A stretch of DNA of 64,000 bases, taken from contig NZ_CP090976.1 in the NCBI RefSeq assembly GCF_021513235.1, positions 2,418,001-2,482,000 on the forward strand. The letters run 5' to 3'. The stretch's first letter is position 1. Every line of letters begins with the position of its first letter. Both the position numbers and the translations under genes were made by a program. Positions 53,590-61,705 of this stretch are shown in pieces. The notes below the pieces were generated by a model, which made no database searches, was not told the DNA's origin, and saw only the letters and a list, made by a program, of their open reading frames with translations. This stretch comes from Kaistella sp. 97-N-M2. GTDB lineage: Bacteria > Bacteroidota > Bacteroidia > Flavobacteriales > Weeksellaceae.

Positions 53590-54087
53590 ATGGCAGATAT
53601 TAGCTTACACGGAAACCCGGTGCAGACTTCAGGATCCTTACCCGAAATTGGAAGCACCGTAAAAAACTTTAAATTGGTCAGCAGCGATTTAAAAGACAAA
53701 ACGAACGAAGATTTCGCGTCCAAAAGAATCATTTTCAACATTTTCCCGAGCATTGATACCGGTGTTTGTGCCGCCTCTGCACGAAAATTTAACGAAGAAG
53801 CTGCAGGACTGAACAATACCGTAGTTTTGAATGTTTCCCGAGATTTGCCTTTCGCGCTAAGTCGTTTTTGCGCCGCAGAAGGAATTGAAAATGTAGAAAC
53901 GCTCTCCGATTTCCGCGGAACTTTCGGCGAGGATTATGGCGTAACCATCACCGATTCGCCAATGGCGGGACTTTTAAGCCGTGCAGTTATTGTAGCAGAC
54001 GAAAATGGCAAGGTGGTTTACACGGAACAAGTGCCGGAAATTGCGCAGGAGCCTAATTATGAAAATGCATTGAATGCTTTAAAATAA
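53590..54087 (+). CDS. tpx: Thiol peroxidase (atypical 2-Cys peroxiredoxin)
   Basis: 165 residues from the ATG at 53590 (MADISLHGNPVQTSGSLPEI); the frame is open 63 bases upstream without family support. The peroxidatic C60 in PSIDTGVCAASARKFN and the resolving C94 in SRFCAAEGIENV are at the standard Tpx positions. It reduces lipid and organic hydroperoxides with thioredoxin. A TATTTTTG box precedes it and a hairpin terminator follows, so it is monocistronic. Confidence 0.95.
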   Translation: MADISLHGNPVQTSGSLPEIGSTVKNFKLVSSDLKDKTNEDFASKRIIFNIFPSIDTGVCAASARKFNEEAAGLNNTVVLNVSRDLPFALSRFCAAEGIENVETLSDFRGTFGEDYGVTITDSPMAGLLSRAVIVADENGKVVYTEQVPEIAQEPNYENALNALK

Positions 54088-54107
54088 AATCTAAGGATCA
54101 ATTTTTT

Positions 54108-54149
54108 AAACCTTGTCTTGCTTTCAAAACTAGACAAGGTTTTTTTTTT
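54108..54149 (+). terminator. Terminator of tpx
   Basis: An 11-bp stem (AAACCTTGTCT / AGACAAGGTTT) with a 13-base loop and a T run. Confidence 0.87.
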
Positions 54150-54176
54150 AAATTAAACACACAAAATTTTTAGTAA

Positions 54177-55388
54177 ATGAAACGCTCCGGTTCTTCAGAT
54201 TTACCGCTTCATTACGGCTCCGTTCCACCGTGGCTGTATGAGCGAATGTCGAAACTGGGCCTTTCGGTGATCGAAGTTTTGCTCAGCGATTACGGAAAAG
54301 ATGAAGTCATCCGCAGATTAAGTGATCCTTTTTGGTTTCAGTGCTTCGGTTCCGTCATGGGAATGGATTGGCATTCTTCCGGCATCACCACGTCGGTTTT
54401 GGGTGCTTTAAAAAAATCCATCAATCCAAATTCGAGATCTCTTGGCATATATATCGCCGGCGGTAAAGGAAAATCATCCATACAAACACCTGTAGAACTC
54501 TTAAAAATTTCTGAAAACACCGGTTTAAACGGTAATGAACTTGTGCGCGCCAGTAAACTTTCCGCCAAAGTAGATAATACGGCGGTTCAGGATGGCTATC
54601 AGTTGTACACGCATAACTTTATATTAACCGATAAAGGAAAGTGGGCCGTTATTCAGCAGGGAATGAATGTAAACGATAAAACCGCACGCCGCTATCATTG
54701 GCATTCGGAAAATTTGAAATCTTTTGTTGAAGAGCCGCACACCGGAATTGAAGGAATTAATCAAGGAAAAATCTTAAATCTTACCGCGCAGGCGGCCAAA
54801 GAAAGCCGCTCCGGAATTTTAGAGATTTCTCACACCAATTCCGAAAAAATAATGGCGGATTTTGCCCGTTTGATTTTGCCCGCACATCACGATGTTCAGG
54901 CCTCTGATGTAGATCTGAAACGTTTGGGTGCATTGCTTTATAAAACGCGCGAAACACAGCCAGAGAATTTTGAAGAATTGCTTTTGTTAAAAGGAGTTGG
55001 CCCGCGGACGCTGCAAAGTTTGGCTTTGGTAAGCGAAGTTATTCACGGTTCGCCTTCCCGTTTTCAGGATCCTGCGAGATTTTCCTTTGCGCACGGCGGA
55101 AAAGACGGTCATCCGTTTCCTGTGCCTTTAAAAATTTACGACGAAACACTTTCGATCTTACAAAAAGGGATCGAAAAGTCTAAACTCGGGAATTCGGACC
55201 AGCTGAAATCGGTGGAAAAACTGCATCAGATGATCGCAAAAGCAGAAGAAAGCTTTCACCCCAACTTTGATATTAATGAGGTGATTGAAGAAGAACGCGC
55301 CAATTCCTGGAAATATGGCGGCAGAACGGTTTTCGGTGAGGCCGAAAAACCACATAATCAAAAAGCCATTCAACTCTCTCTGTTTTAA
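54177..55388 (+). CDS. DUF763 family protein with helix-hairpin-helix
   Basis: 403 residues matching DUF763: the start KRSGSSDLPLHYGSVPPWLY, the segments GMDWHSSGITTSVLGALKKS, AGGKGKSS and KVDNTAVQDGYQLYTHNFIL are conserved. At about 265-285 the stretch LLLKGVGPRTLQSLALVSE is a clear helix-hairpin-helix of the DNA-binding GVG type, and the ending YGGRTVFGEAEKPH is also typical. DUF763 occurs in archaea and scattered bacteria; its biochemical role is unknown. The helix-hairpin-helix suggests a nucleic-acid role. The gene stands between the tpx terminator and a structured intergenic stretch. Confidence 0.88.
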   Translation: MKRSGSSDLPLHYGSVPPWLYERMSKLGLSVIEVLLSDYGKDEVIRRLSDPFWFQCFGSVMGMDWHSSGITTSVLGALKKSINPNSRSLGIYIAGGKGKSSIQTPVELLKISENTGLNGNELVRASKLSAKVDNTAVQDGYQLYTHNFILTDKGKWAVIQQGMNVNDKTARRYHWHSENLKSFVEEPHTGIEGINQGKILNLTAQAAKESRSGILEISHTNSEKIMADFARLILPAHHDVQASDVDLKRLGALLYKTRETQPENFEELLLLKGVGPRTLQSLALVSEVIHGSPSRFQDPARFSFAHGGKDGHPFPVPLKIYDETLSILQKGIEKSKLGNSDQLKSVEKLHQMIAKAEESFHPNFDINEVIEEERANSWKYGGRTVFGEAEKPHNQKAIQLSLF

Positions 55389-55712
55389 GTAAGAGGCTGT
55401 TGTTGCGGGGGAAACCGTAGATCTTACGGATTGCTGGCAAGCAGTTCGCTCTTTCCTCCGGATTACGGCAACGTGCTTGTGCCAATTCCGGAGATATCAT
55501 AAAAGAACGTAGAATTCTTCCCCAACTTCGGATCTAAATTTTCAACTTTTCATTTTCTTGTCTTAGGGCAAGTTCCCTTTCTTTAAATGGCTTTATCTTT
55601 AAACATATTTTGAAGTACTTAACAGCTGTCTGTAATTCCAGCTAAAAAAGGAGTCATTCTTAAAATTTAAATTAAAAAAATTCAATAAAAATAATATTAA
55701 TAAACACTTATC
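55389..55712. other. Intergenic region with structured GC-rich part
   Basis: 324 bases without a gene. At 55415-55429 CCGTAGATCTTACGG and at 55456-55493 CTCCGGA...TCCGGAG can form hairpins, the second with an inner GGCA/TGCC pair. The right half is AT-rich and must hold the promoter of the VOC gene. The hairpins could be a leader RNA, an attenuator for the VOC cluster, or a dispersed repeat; no known riboswitch class was recognised. Confidence 0.35.
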
Positions 55713-56102
55713 ATGGAAAATCAAAAATTTAATCCGGTGGTCTGGTTTGAGATTTACGTAGACGATATGGAGCGCGCCACGAAATTTTACGAAGAAATTC
55801 TTCAAATCAAATTACAGGAAATGTCGGATCCCACGAATGAGGCAATGATTATGAAAGCATTTCCCGGCGACCCGTTCACCTCCGGTGCTTCGGGAACATT
55901 AGTTAAAATGGAAGGAATGAAAGCCGGCGGTGGTGGCACAATGGTTTATTTTTTCAGTACAGACTGCAGTATTGAAGAAAGCCGCGTCGAATCCGCAGGC
56001 GGAAAGATCTCTCAACCAAAAACATCGCTCGGCGAATACGGGTTCTGTTCCATCGTTACGGATACTGAAGGCAATACATTCGGGATTCATTCGATGCAGT
56101 AA
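55713..56102 (+). CDS. VOC (glyoxalase/bleomycin resistance-like) protein
   Basis: 129 residues, two beta-alpha-beta-beta-beta units of the vicinal oxygen chelate fold: NPVVWFEIYVDDMERATKFYE starts the first and TMVYFFSTDCSIEESRVESA the second, ending GFCSIVTDTEGNTFGIHS. Metal-ligand positions are partly conserved. Reaction unknown. It is the first gene of a same-strand series of VOC, PhnB and SRPBCC genes up to 59.2 kb. Confidence 0.85.
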   Translation: MENQKFNPVVWFEIYVDDMERATKFYEEILQIKLQEMSDPTNEAMIMKAFPGDPFTSGASGTLVKMEGMKAGGGGTMVYFFSTDCSIEESRVESAGGKISQPKTSLGEYGFCSIVTDTEGNTFGIHSMQ

Positions 56103-56146
56103 CGGCTCTAATTAAAATGGATTGCTTAAATTTAACAAAAAAAAAC

Positions 56147-56560
56147 ATGAGTCCTATTACTATTGATATTACCATTTTGAAATCCGTCGACAAGGTTTGG
56201 GATTATTTTACTAAACCTGAACATATTACAGAATGGAATTTCGCGACCGACGAGTGGGTTTGTCCTGCTGCCAAAAATAATTTTGAGGTCGGCGGCGCTT
56301 TCGATTACCGTATGGAAGCCAAAGACGGAAGCTTCGGCTTCGATTATACCGGAGTTTTTGATGAGATTGTACCGCTGAAAAAAATAAATTATCATCTGGA
56401 TGATGGCAGACAGGTCGAGGTTATTTTTGAAAGCCTCGACCCTGATATGACCAAAGTAACAGAAATTTTCGAACCGGATCCGGAACAACCGCCTCAAATG
56501 CAGCGCGAAGGCTGGTACGGAATTTTAAATAACTTTCATAAATACGTCGAAAACAATTAG
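56147..56560 (+). CDS. SRPBCC (AHSA1-like) domain protein, copy 1
   Basis: 137 residues from the ATG at 56147; the frame continues 30 bases upstream, but the paralogue at 56623 begins at the equivalent point (MSPITIDITILKSVDKVWDY against MEPITINITILKPINQVWDY). A Bet v1/AHSA1-type ligand-binding fold spans the whole protein, with FEPDPEQPPQMQREGWYGIL at the end. Function unknown; such proteins bind hydrophobic ligands. It is the first of a tandem pair. Confidence 0.85.
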   Translation: MSPITIDITILKSVDKVWDYFTKPEHITEWNFATDEWVCPAAKNNFEVGGAFDYRMEAKDGSFGFDYTGVFDEIVPLKKINYHLDDGRQVEVIFESLDPDMTKVTEIFEPDPEQPPQMQREGWYGILNNFHKYVENN

Positions 56561-56622
56561 ACCGCAACGCTCCCAAGGAAAAGTTTAAAAATTAATCCGT
56601 ATTTTTAAAAAAATTACTAAAT

Positions 56623-57036
56623 ATGGAGCCCATTACGATTAATATTACGATTTTAAAACCTATAAATCAGGTTTGGGATTATTTTTACATTCCAAAGCAC
56701 ATTGTAAAGTGGAATTTTACGACCCCAAAATGGCATTGCCCGAAAGCGGTAATCGATTTTCGCGAAGGTGGAAAATTTGACTACCGTTTGGAATGCAAAG
56801 ACAAAAGTTTTGGGTATAATTTCTCCGGAAACATAACTGAAATTAAAGATCAGGAACATGTGAAAAGCCAATTGGACGATGGAAGACTAATCGAAGTACA
56901 CTTTCGCGCTATCGATCCAAATACCACCGAAGTAACGCAGATTTTTGAACCCGAAGAGCAGTATTCCCGCCAAATGCAGCGCGATGCCTGGTATGCGATT
57001 TTAAATAATTTTCATAAATATGTCGAAAATAACTAA
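56623..57036 (+). CDS. SRPBCC (AHSA1-like) domain protein, copy 2
   Basis: 137 residues, the same length as the preceding gene and clearly its tandem duplicate; both end LNNFHKYVENN. Differences are spread evenly, so the duplication is not recent. Ligand and role unknown. Its last 17 bases overlap the following lipoprotein gene, which starts inside the conserved tail. Confidence 0.86.
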   Translation: MEPITINITILKPINQVWDYFYIPKHIVKWNFTTPKWHCPKAVIDFREGGKFDYRLECKDKSFGYNFSGNITEIKDQEHVKSQLDDGRLIEVHFRAIDPNTTEVTQIFEPEEQYSRQMQRDAWYAILNNFHKYVENN

Positions 57037-57604
57037 CCTGATTTGGGCATTTTCCGGTTCCGTTCTTTTTCTGTATTCCTGTTCGAAAGAAGTTAAAAAC
57101 ACTGCAGAGCACGAAGATTCAGCTAGATCGGGGAAAGCTAATTCCTTAAATATTGATCGCAAATCGGGCGCTGAACCGTCCTACAAAAAATATAGCGGAG
57201 CCTGGTTTGAGATTGATTATCCGGCCGGTTTTTCGGTAAAAAATTCGCAAAAATCACTCACCAAGAAGGAAGGCTTCGATTCCGCAATCTTTACTTCGGG
57301 TGATGACAAAGTTCAGTTTTATGTTTTTTCGCCGCAGTGGAGCGGAGTACCCGCGGACATTAATTTAAAAGCTTCCGAAATAAAAACAGATTCCACTTCC
57401 GCCGTGGTTGATGGTTTACGGATTAATAGATGGACCATCCAGGCCAAAAACGGCACTTATTTTCGGTCGTACGAATCTTCGTCGGAAACGGAAGGCAACA
57501 TTAACATGATTTTCGGCATTGTATACATTGCAGAAAAAGATTTAGAGAAGTATAAGAAGGAATATTTGCACTTCAAAAACTCTCTCGAACAATACGCCGA
57601 TTAA
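57020..57604 (+). CDS. Hypothetical lipoprotein
   Basis: 194 residues. Signal MSKITNLIWAFSGSVLFLYSCSK has a lipobox (LYSC), so the protein is lipidated. After a polar linker (about 25-52) the folded part begins KKYSGAWFEIDYPAGFSVKN and ends with a helical YIAEKDLEKYKKEYLHFKNS. It resembles PsbP-like or DUF1795-type beta proteins in outline, but no family is assigned. The start lies inside the end of the SRPBCC copy 2 gene (17-base overlap), implying coupled translation. Confidence 0.75.
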   Translation: MSKITNLIWAFSGSVLFLYSCSKEVKNTAEHEDSARSGKANSLNIDRKSGAEPSYKKYSGAWFEIDYPAGFSVKNSQKSLTKKEGFDSAIFTSGDDKVQFYVFSPQWSGVPADINLKASEIKTDSTSAVVDGLRINRWTIQAKNGTYFRSYESSSETEGNINMIFGIVYIAEKDLEKYKKEYLHFKNSLEQYAD

Positions 57605-57661
57605 TAGTAGCCGTGGATTATGAATTTCTAAAAGTTAATTCAAATTTAAGATACCAAAAGA

Positions 57662-58528
57662 ATGAATACAACTATCTTCCCCTGTCTTTGGTTTGACGGC
57701 AACGGAAAAGAGGCTGTAGCTTTTTACTGCCACACTTTTGGCGGCAGAATTACCGCAGACACGCCGGCCGTCGTCAATATGGATCTGTTCGGACAGAAGT
57801 TAATGATTTTAAATGGTGGCGCTCAGTTCACAAAAAACGCATCTATTTCGTTTACGGTCCTGTGCGAAAGGGAAGAGGAAGTTCAAAAATACTGGGCAGC
57901 CCTGTCGAAAAACGGTGTCGTTTTAATGGAGCTTGGCGAATATCCCTGGAGTAAAAAATATGGCTGGGTCCGCGATAAATATGGCGTTACGTGGCAACTT
58001 TATCTGGGAGAAACTTCCGAGGAGCAGAAAATTGTTCCGACGCTGATGTTCATTCACGATAACAACGGCAAAGCACAGGAAGCCATGGATTTATATACCC
58101 AAATTTTCCCGAACTCCGGTATCAAAGGCGTGCTGAAATATGGCGACGGCGTTGGCGACGAATCGCTGGAGGTTCCAGGAAATGTGCAGCACGCACACTT
58201 TACCCTCGATGGTTACAGCTTTTACTGCATGGATAATTCTGTCAATCATGAATTCGATTTTAACGAAGGGATTTCAATTGTTGTCATGACCAATGATCAG
58301 GAGGAAATGGACCATTTGTGGAATTCACTGAGTGCCGATGGTGGGCGCGAATCCAGGTGCGGCTGGTTGAAAGACAAATTTGGCGTGAGCTGGCAGATCG
58401 TACCGAAAAAATTACTGGCGCTGATGAATGGCGAAGACCGCATGAAAGGTATAAAAGTCATGGAGGCGATGATGAACATGAAGAAGATTATCATTTCAGA
58501 TCTGGAAAAAGCGTACAACGCCTCGTAA
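57662..58528 (+). CDS. Two-domain PhnB-like VOC protein
   Basis: 288 residues made of two PhnB/3-demethylubiquinone methyltransferase-like VOC domains: the first (about 1-120) begins TIFPCLWFDGNGKEAVAFYC, the second (about 123-250) begins KIVPTLMFIHDNNGKAQEAM. Each ends with a KYGVTWQL / KFGVSWQI motif. A C-terminal helix (about 255-288) is rich in Met. Reaction unknown; PhnB-like proteins often lie beside ECF sigma factors and SRPBCC genes, as here. Confidence 0.87.
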   Translation: MNTTIFPCLWFDGNGKEAVAFYCHTFGGRITADTPAVVNMDLFGQKLMILNGGAQFTKNASISFTVLCEREEEVQKYWAALSKNGVVLMELGEYPWSKKYGWVRDKYGVTWQLYLGETSEEQKIVPTLMFIHDNNGKAQEAMDLYTQIFPNSGIKGVLKYGDGVGDESLEVPGNVQHAHFTLDGYSFYCMDNSVNHEFDFNEGISIVVMTNDQEEMDHLWNSLSADGGRESRCGWLKDKFGVSWQIVPKKLLALMNGEDRMKGIKVMEAMMNMKKIIISDLEKAYNAS

Positions 58529-58551
58529 GGACAAGAAAAAAATGAAGCTGC

Positions 58552-58692
58552 TCAATAGTTGCCCTTAAAATAATCAACAAATTCATCCATCGAATTTACT
58601 TTGGCCGTTAAAATTGTACCGTTATTTCGGCTTTCCAAAAGATAAGTGATGTGAAAAATTTCAGAAAAATTAAGCAACTGGCCGAAAACGAT
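58552..58692 (-). pseudogene. Possible gene remnant (46 codons)
   Basis: In the 186-base gap between two plus-strand genes the minus strand holds a 46-codon frame, open to a stop on both sides, that reads as protein (NFSEIFHITYLLESRNNGTI, then MDEFVDYFKGNY). It has no ATG near its beginning; a TTG would give 41 residues. It may be the tail of a lost gene or a real small gene. No family recognised. Confidence 0.3.
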
Positions 58693-58714
58693 TTATAAAA
58701 TTAAAACTCTGATT

Positions 58715-59155
58715 ATGGAAACTTTAAACTACGAAAAAGTGATCAACGCGCCCATTCAAAAACTTTGGGATTTACTCTGGGACGATAAGACCTATCCGCA
58801 GTGGACGCAATTTTTCATGCAAGGTTCACAACTAAAAACCGACTGGCAGATCGACGGCAAAACTTATTTCTTGGATGCTAAAGGCGATGGCATGGTTTCG
58901 ACGATTAAAACACTCAATGAACCCTACGAAGTAATTTTCAGTCATTTAGGGATGATAAAAGATGGCGTGGAAGATGTGAAAAGCAGCCTGGTTGAAGAAT
59001 GGAGCGGTGCCCAGGAAAAATATTTTTTAAGAGCCATCGATGCCAATACGACAGAACTTCGCATCATTATGCATTCCAGTAAAGATATGGAAAGTATGAT
59101 GAATACGGGTTTCAACAAAGGTCTTGAGTTTTTAAAAGACCTGGCGGAAAAATAA
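58715..59155 (+). CDS. SRPBCC domain protein, third in cluster
   Basis: 146 residues with an AHSA1/polyketide-cyclase-like fold: METLNYEKVINAPIQKLWDL at the start, DAKGDGMVSTIKTLNEPYEV in the middle and a C-terminal helix NTGFNKGLEFLKDLAEK. It is only distantly similar to the two SRPBCC proteins at 56.1-57.0 kb. Ligand unknown. The ECF sigma factor gene starts 71 bases downstream on the same strand. Confidence 0.85.
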   Translation: METLNYEKVINAPIQKLWDLLWDDKTYPQWTQFFMQGSQLKTDWQIDGKTYFLDAKGDGMVSTIKTLNEPYEVIFSHLGMIKDGVEDVKSSLVEEWSGAQEKYFLRAIDANTTELRIIMHSSKDMESMMNTGFNKGLEFLKDLAEK

Positions 59156-59226
59156 TGTGGCGGAAATCTTTTTCTTTTTTTACCCCCTTTTTAAAGTAAA
59201 AACCACTTATCCGCGTCCTTCCGAAT

Positions 59227-59802
59227 ATGGACGTGGAAGTTATCGATATGTCACAACGCGAAAAAGACAGCCTCATTTCGCATGCCGTAAAAAATTATGG
59301 CGGTAAGTTGCTGTCCTTTATTCGTCCGAAAGTAAATAATGCCGAAGATGCGGAAGATATTTTGCAGGAAGTTTGGTACCAGTTCAGTAATTTAACCAAT
59401 ATTTCCGAAATTGTGAATGTGAGCGCCTGGCTTTACACGGTTTCGCGCAACAAAATCACAGACAGTTATCGCCGGAAAAAAACGGAAAATTTGGAAGATT
59501 TTGTTTACGAAGACGAAGAGGGCAGTTTTTCCATCAAAGATATTCTGCTTTTGGACGACTCCGAAAATCCCGAATTGCTGGCCTTTCGCGAAGAAGTTTG
59601 GAAAGAATTATTCGCCACGCTGGAAGAGCTTCCGCCGAAGCAGCGTCTCGCATTTGTCGAAAGCGAGATCGAAGGCAAAAAACTTCAGGAAATTGCCGAT
59701 GAACAAGGTGAAAACATTAAAACCATCATCAGCAGAAAAAATTACGCGGTTAAACATTTACGAAAACGAATGTCGATTTTATATAAAGATCTAAACGAAT
59801 AA
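59227..59802 (+). CDS. ECF-type RNA polymerase sigma factor
   Basis: 191 residues. Sigma-70 region 2 (about 20-90) has NAEDAEDILQEVWYQFSN and SAWLYTVSRNKITDSYRRKK; region 4 (about 130-185) has ELPPKQRLAFVESEIEGKKL and LQEIADEQGENIKTIISRKN. No C-terminal SnoaL-like extension is present, so it is not the ECF41 type. No classical anti-sigma factor gene is next to it; the downstream small membrane protein gene starts 11 bases later and could take that role (inference). It may control the VOC/SRPBCC genes upstream. Confidence 0.92.
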   Translation: MDVEVIDMSQREKDSLISHAVKNYGGKLLSFIRPKVNNAEDAEDILQEVWYQFSNLTNISEIVNVSAWLYTVSRNKITDSYRRKKTENLEDFVYEDEEGSFSIKDILLLDDSENPELLAFREEVWKELFATLEELPPKQRLAFVESEIEGKKLQEIADEQGENIKTIISRKNYAVKHLRKRMSILYKDLNE

Positions 59803-59813
59803 AAGAAGAAAAA

Positions 59814-60146
59814 ATGAAAAATAAATTCAGAGGAAAAATGTTGCTCTTCGCCTTGTTTGCCGTTGCAATGTTTTTTGCAGTTTCGGCCGTGGTGATGGTG
59901 CTTTGGAACTGGCTGCTGCCCGATATTGTAGGCGTGAAATCCATAAATTTTTGGCAGGCGATCGGGATTTTAGTTTTGTCGAAAATACTTTTCGGTGGTT
60001 TTGCCGGCAAGAAAGGTTTCGGCAGAGAGAAATTTCGCCGCATGAAAGAAGCGAAAATGAACGGAATGTCCGAAGAGGAAAAGGAAAAATTTAAAGAAAT
60101 GTGGAAGCAACGGTGCGACCGCGGTTTCTTTCGGGACAAATGTTAA
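59814..60146 (+). CDS. Small membrane protein linked to the ECF sigma factor
   Basis: 110 residues. Two membrane helices (about 9-31 and 42-61) and a charged C-terminal helix rich in Lys, Glu and Met (KFRRMKEAKMNGMSEEEKEK), ending in CDRGFFRDKC. Similar proteins follow ECF sigma factors in other Bacteroidota. A membrane partner that senses stress or holds the sigma factor is possible but not demonstrated. A terminator follows 24 bases after the stop. Confidence 0.75.
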   Translation: MKNKFRGKMLLFALFAVAMFFAVSAVVMVLWNWLLPDIVGVKSINFWQAIGILVLSKILFGGFAGKKGFGREKFRRMKEAKMNGMSEEEKEKFKEMWKQRCDRGFFRDKC

Positions 60147-60170
60147 GATAAATTGGTGAATTGTTATTGA

Positions 60171-60195
60171 GAGCGGGCATTAGCCCGCTTTTTCT
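60171..60195 (+). terminator. Terminator after the ECF unit
   Basis: Stem AGCGGGC / GCCCGCT (7 bp, loop ATTA) followed by T-rich sequence. Confidence 0.85.
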
Positions 60196-60370
60196 TTATT
60201 AGATATAAAAGGATTGAGCCAAAACTTAAAAATTATCGTCGTCATTAAAGTAAATTTCAATTCTAAGCGTCTTCAATAAAAAGAGCAGTGCTTCAAAATA
60301 AAACATTAAAGTAAAAACGGGATCAGCCCGACTTTAATAGAAGATAATGTAAAACGTAAAATTTAAAAAA

Positions 60371-60640
60371 ATGAAAAATTCAAGTTTAAAAGGGGTATTT
60401 GGTGTCCTGGCAGCCGTTGGCGTGGCGATCGCAGTGAAAAAAATGGCGAACAGAAAAAGGGCAGTGAAAGGTATTTTCGAGGAGTACGGCATCAAAGGCA
60501 GAACGCCTTTCGCGTTCGCCGACAAAATTCGCGAGCTCGACGACGAGAAGTACGAAGAACTCAAAAGCAAGATCAAGCAGAAATTCGCGTCGCACCGCTG
60601 CTGCAAAAGAGTTTGGAAAGAAGAACGTGCGGAAGCATAA
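60371..60640 (+). CDS. Small hypothetical protein
   Basis: 89 residues. An Ala/Val-rich hydrophobic segment (about 8-22, [18 protein letters not shown]) is followed by a charged helical part ([20 protein letters not shown]) and a Cys-Cys-Lys near the end. No family recognised. It has its own leader (224 bases after the preceding gene, with a terminator in between) and precedes the DnaJ gene by about 100 bases. Confidence 0.65.
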   Translation: MKNSSLKGVFGVLAAVGVAIAVKKMANRKRAVKGIFEEYGIKGRTPFAFADKIRELDDEKYEELKSKIKQKFASHRCCKRVWKEERAEA

Positions 60641-60741
60641 CTAAGTCCAATTATTCAGTTATTTTGAAACGGAGAGATTTATTCTTTCCGTTTTTTTCTG
60701 GGCGAAATTTAAAATCCTTATTTTTGTGTTTGCTTTTAAGA

Positions 60742-61392
60742 ATGAAGAATTACTATTATTTTCTCGGCGTCAAAGAAAATGCTTCGGAGGAAGACATTAA
60801 AAAAGCTTACAGAAAATTATCCCTAAAATATCATCCCGACAAAAACGACAACGACGACTTTTTCGCCCAGCGTTTTATGGAAATCAAGGAAGCCTACGAA
60901 ATGCTGGGCGACCCGGAAAACCGCCGGATCTACGACGAAAATTTAGGGCACCAGCAACGCAGTTACCGCCCAACATTGCCGCCCTCCATCAAGACCTTCA
61001 CCGCGAATAAAGTTCGTGTTCAAAAAGGCGAAGAAGTTATTGTCACCTGGCAAACTCATAATGCAGACACCGTGAAAATCCTGCCTTTTGGTCTGGAAAA
61101 AGGTTATGGCGAACGGGTTTTTAAGATTACCGAATTTAAGGACGGAAAATTTCAGATATTACTGCATGCCACAAATACGTTGCTCAACAAAACGCTCGTG
61201 CGTGGCATCACGATCACCGAAGTTTTTGAAAATGACAAAGAAAAATTCCGAAATGAGGTGGAAGAAATGTTTAAGCCTCAAAAACCCACGCGAACAAACC
61301 CCGGCGGACAGTCGAAATTTTTGCGGATCGGACTGGCAGTGCTCTTTGCGGTGGTGGCGATTTTACTTCTGATCAAAACTTTTTCGACCTAA
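60742..61392 (+). CDS. Membrane-anchored DnaJ-domain protein
   Basis: 216 residues from the ATG at 60742 ([20 protein letters not shown]); the frame is open 129 bases upstream, but that segment is not DnaJ-like. The J-domain (about 1-68) has the HPD motif in [10 protein letters not shown] beta-rich middle (about 85-170, [20 protein letters not shown]) and a single C-terminal membrane helix (about 193-212) follow, so the J-domain would face the cytoplasm from a tail anchor and recruit DnaK to the membrane. Not the housekeeping DnaJ: no Gly/Phe region or zinc fingers. Confidence 0.87.
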   Translation: MKNYYYFLGVKENASEEDIKKAYRKLSLKYHPDKNDNDDFFAQRFMEIKEAYEMLGDPENRRIYDENLGHQQRSYRPTLPPSIKTFTANKVRVQKGEEVIVTWQTHNADTVKILPFGLEKGYGERVFKITEFKDGKFQILLHATNTLLNKTLVRGITITEVFENDKEKFRNEVEEMFKPQKPTRTNPGGQSKFLRIGLAVLFAVVAILLLIKTFST

Positions 61393-61406
61393 GAACAATT
61401 CGATAC

Positions 61407-61559
61407 TCAGGAAATCTTTAGACGGCTGGGACATTTTTTACAGCGTTTTCCTTTTTTGTATTTCTTACAGCATTTTTTTTTACCGCAAAAAATTTCTTCG
61501 CGGTTCGCGGAGTAACTTACCAAAGGCGGAACTTTAGAAGGCAGAAGGGGCGCAATCAT
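61407..61559 (-). CDS. Tiny Cys-rich protein, 50 residues
   Basis: An ATG at 61559 opens a 50-codon frame ending at 61407, 15 bases from the convergent DnaJ stop. The second half is a Cys/Lys cluster: FCGKKKCCKKYKKGKRCKKC, with six cysteines spaced as C-x4-CC-x8-C-x2-C. Proteins with the same ending, to my recollection, occur in other flavobacteria. A metal- or nucleic-acid-binding role is plausible from the cysteines and basic charge. It is too short for routine calling, but the composition is far from random. Confidence 0.6.
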   Translation of the reverse strand: MIAPLLPSKVPPLVSYSANREEIFCGKKKCCKKYKKGKRCKKCPSRLKIS

Positions 61560-61705
61560 TCTGCAAAGATAGATTTTATAGAGAAGAAGCCGTTCTAATA
61601 ATTCGGTGACCCTTTGTCTTTTTGATGATATTTATCACTGCTGATTTTATTAAAAAGTTGTATTTTTACGAACCTCTATTTCAAAATAAAATCTAGTAAA
61701 AATTT

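Noticed and set aside
55273-55500. A 75-codon minus-strand frame spanning the end of the DUF763 gene
   Set aside because: About half lies inside the well-supported DUF763 gene; the rest covers hairpins. No family similarity was recognised.
61560-61705. Glycine riboswitch upstream of gcvP
   Set aside because: The spacer is only 146 bases, AT-rich, and shows none of the conserved glycine aptamer core.
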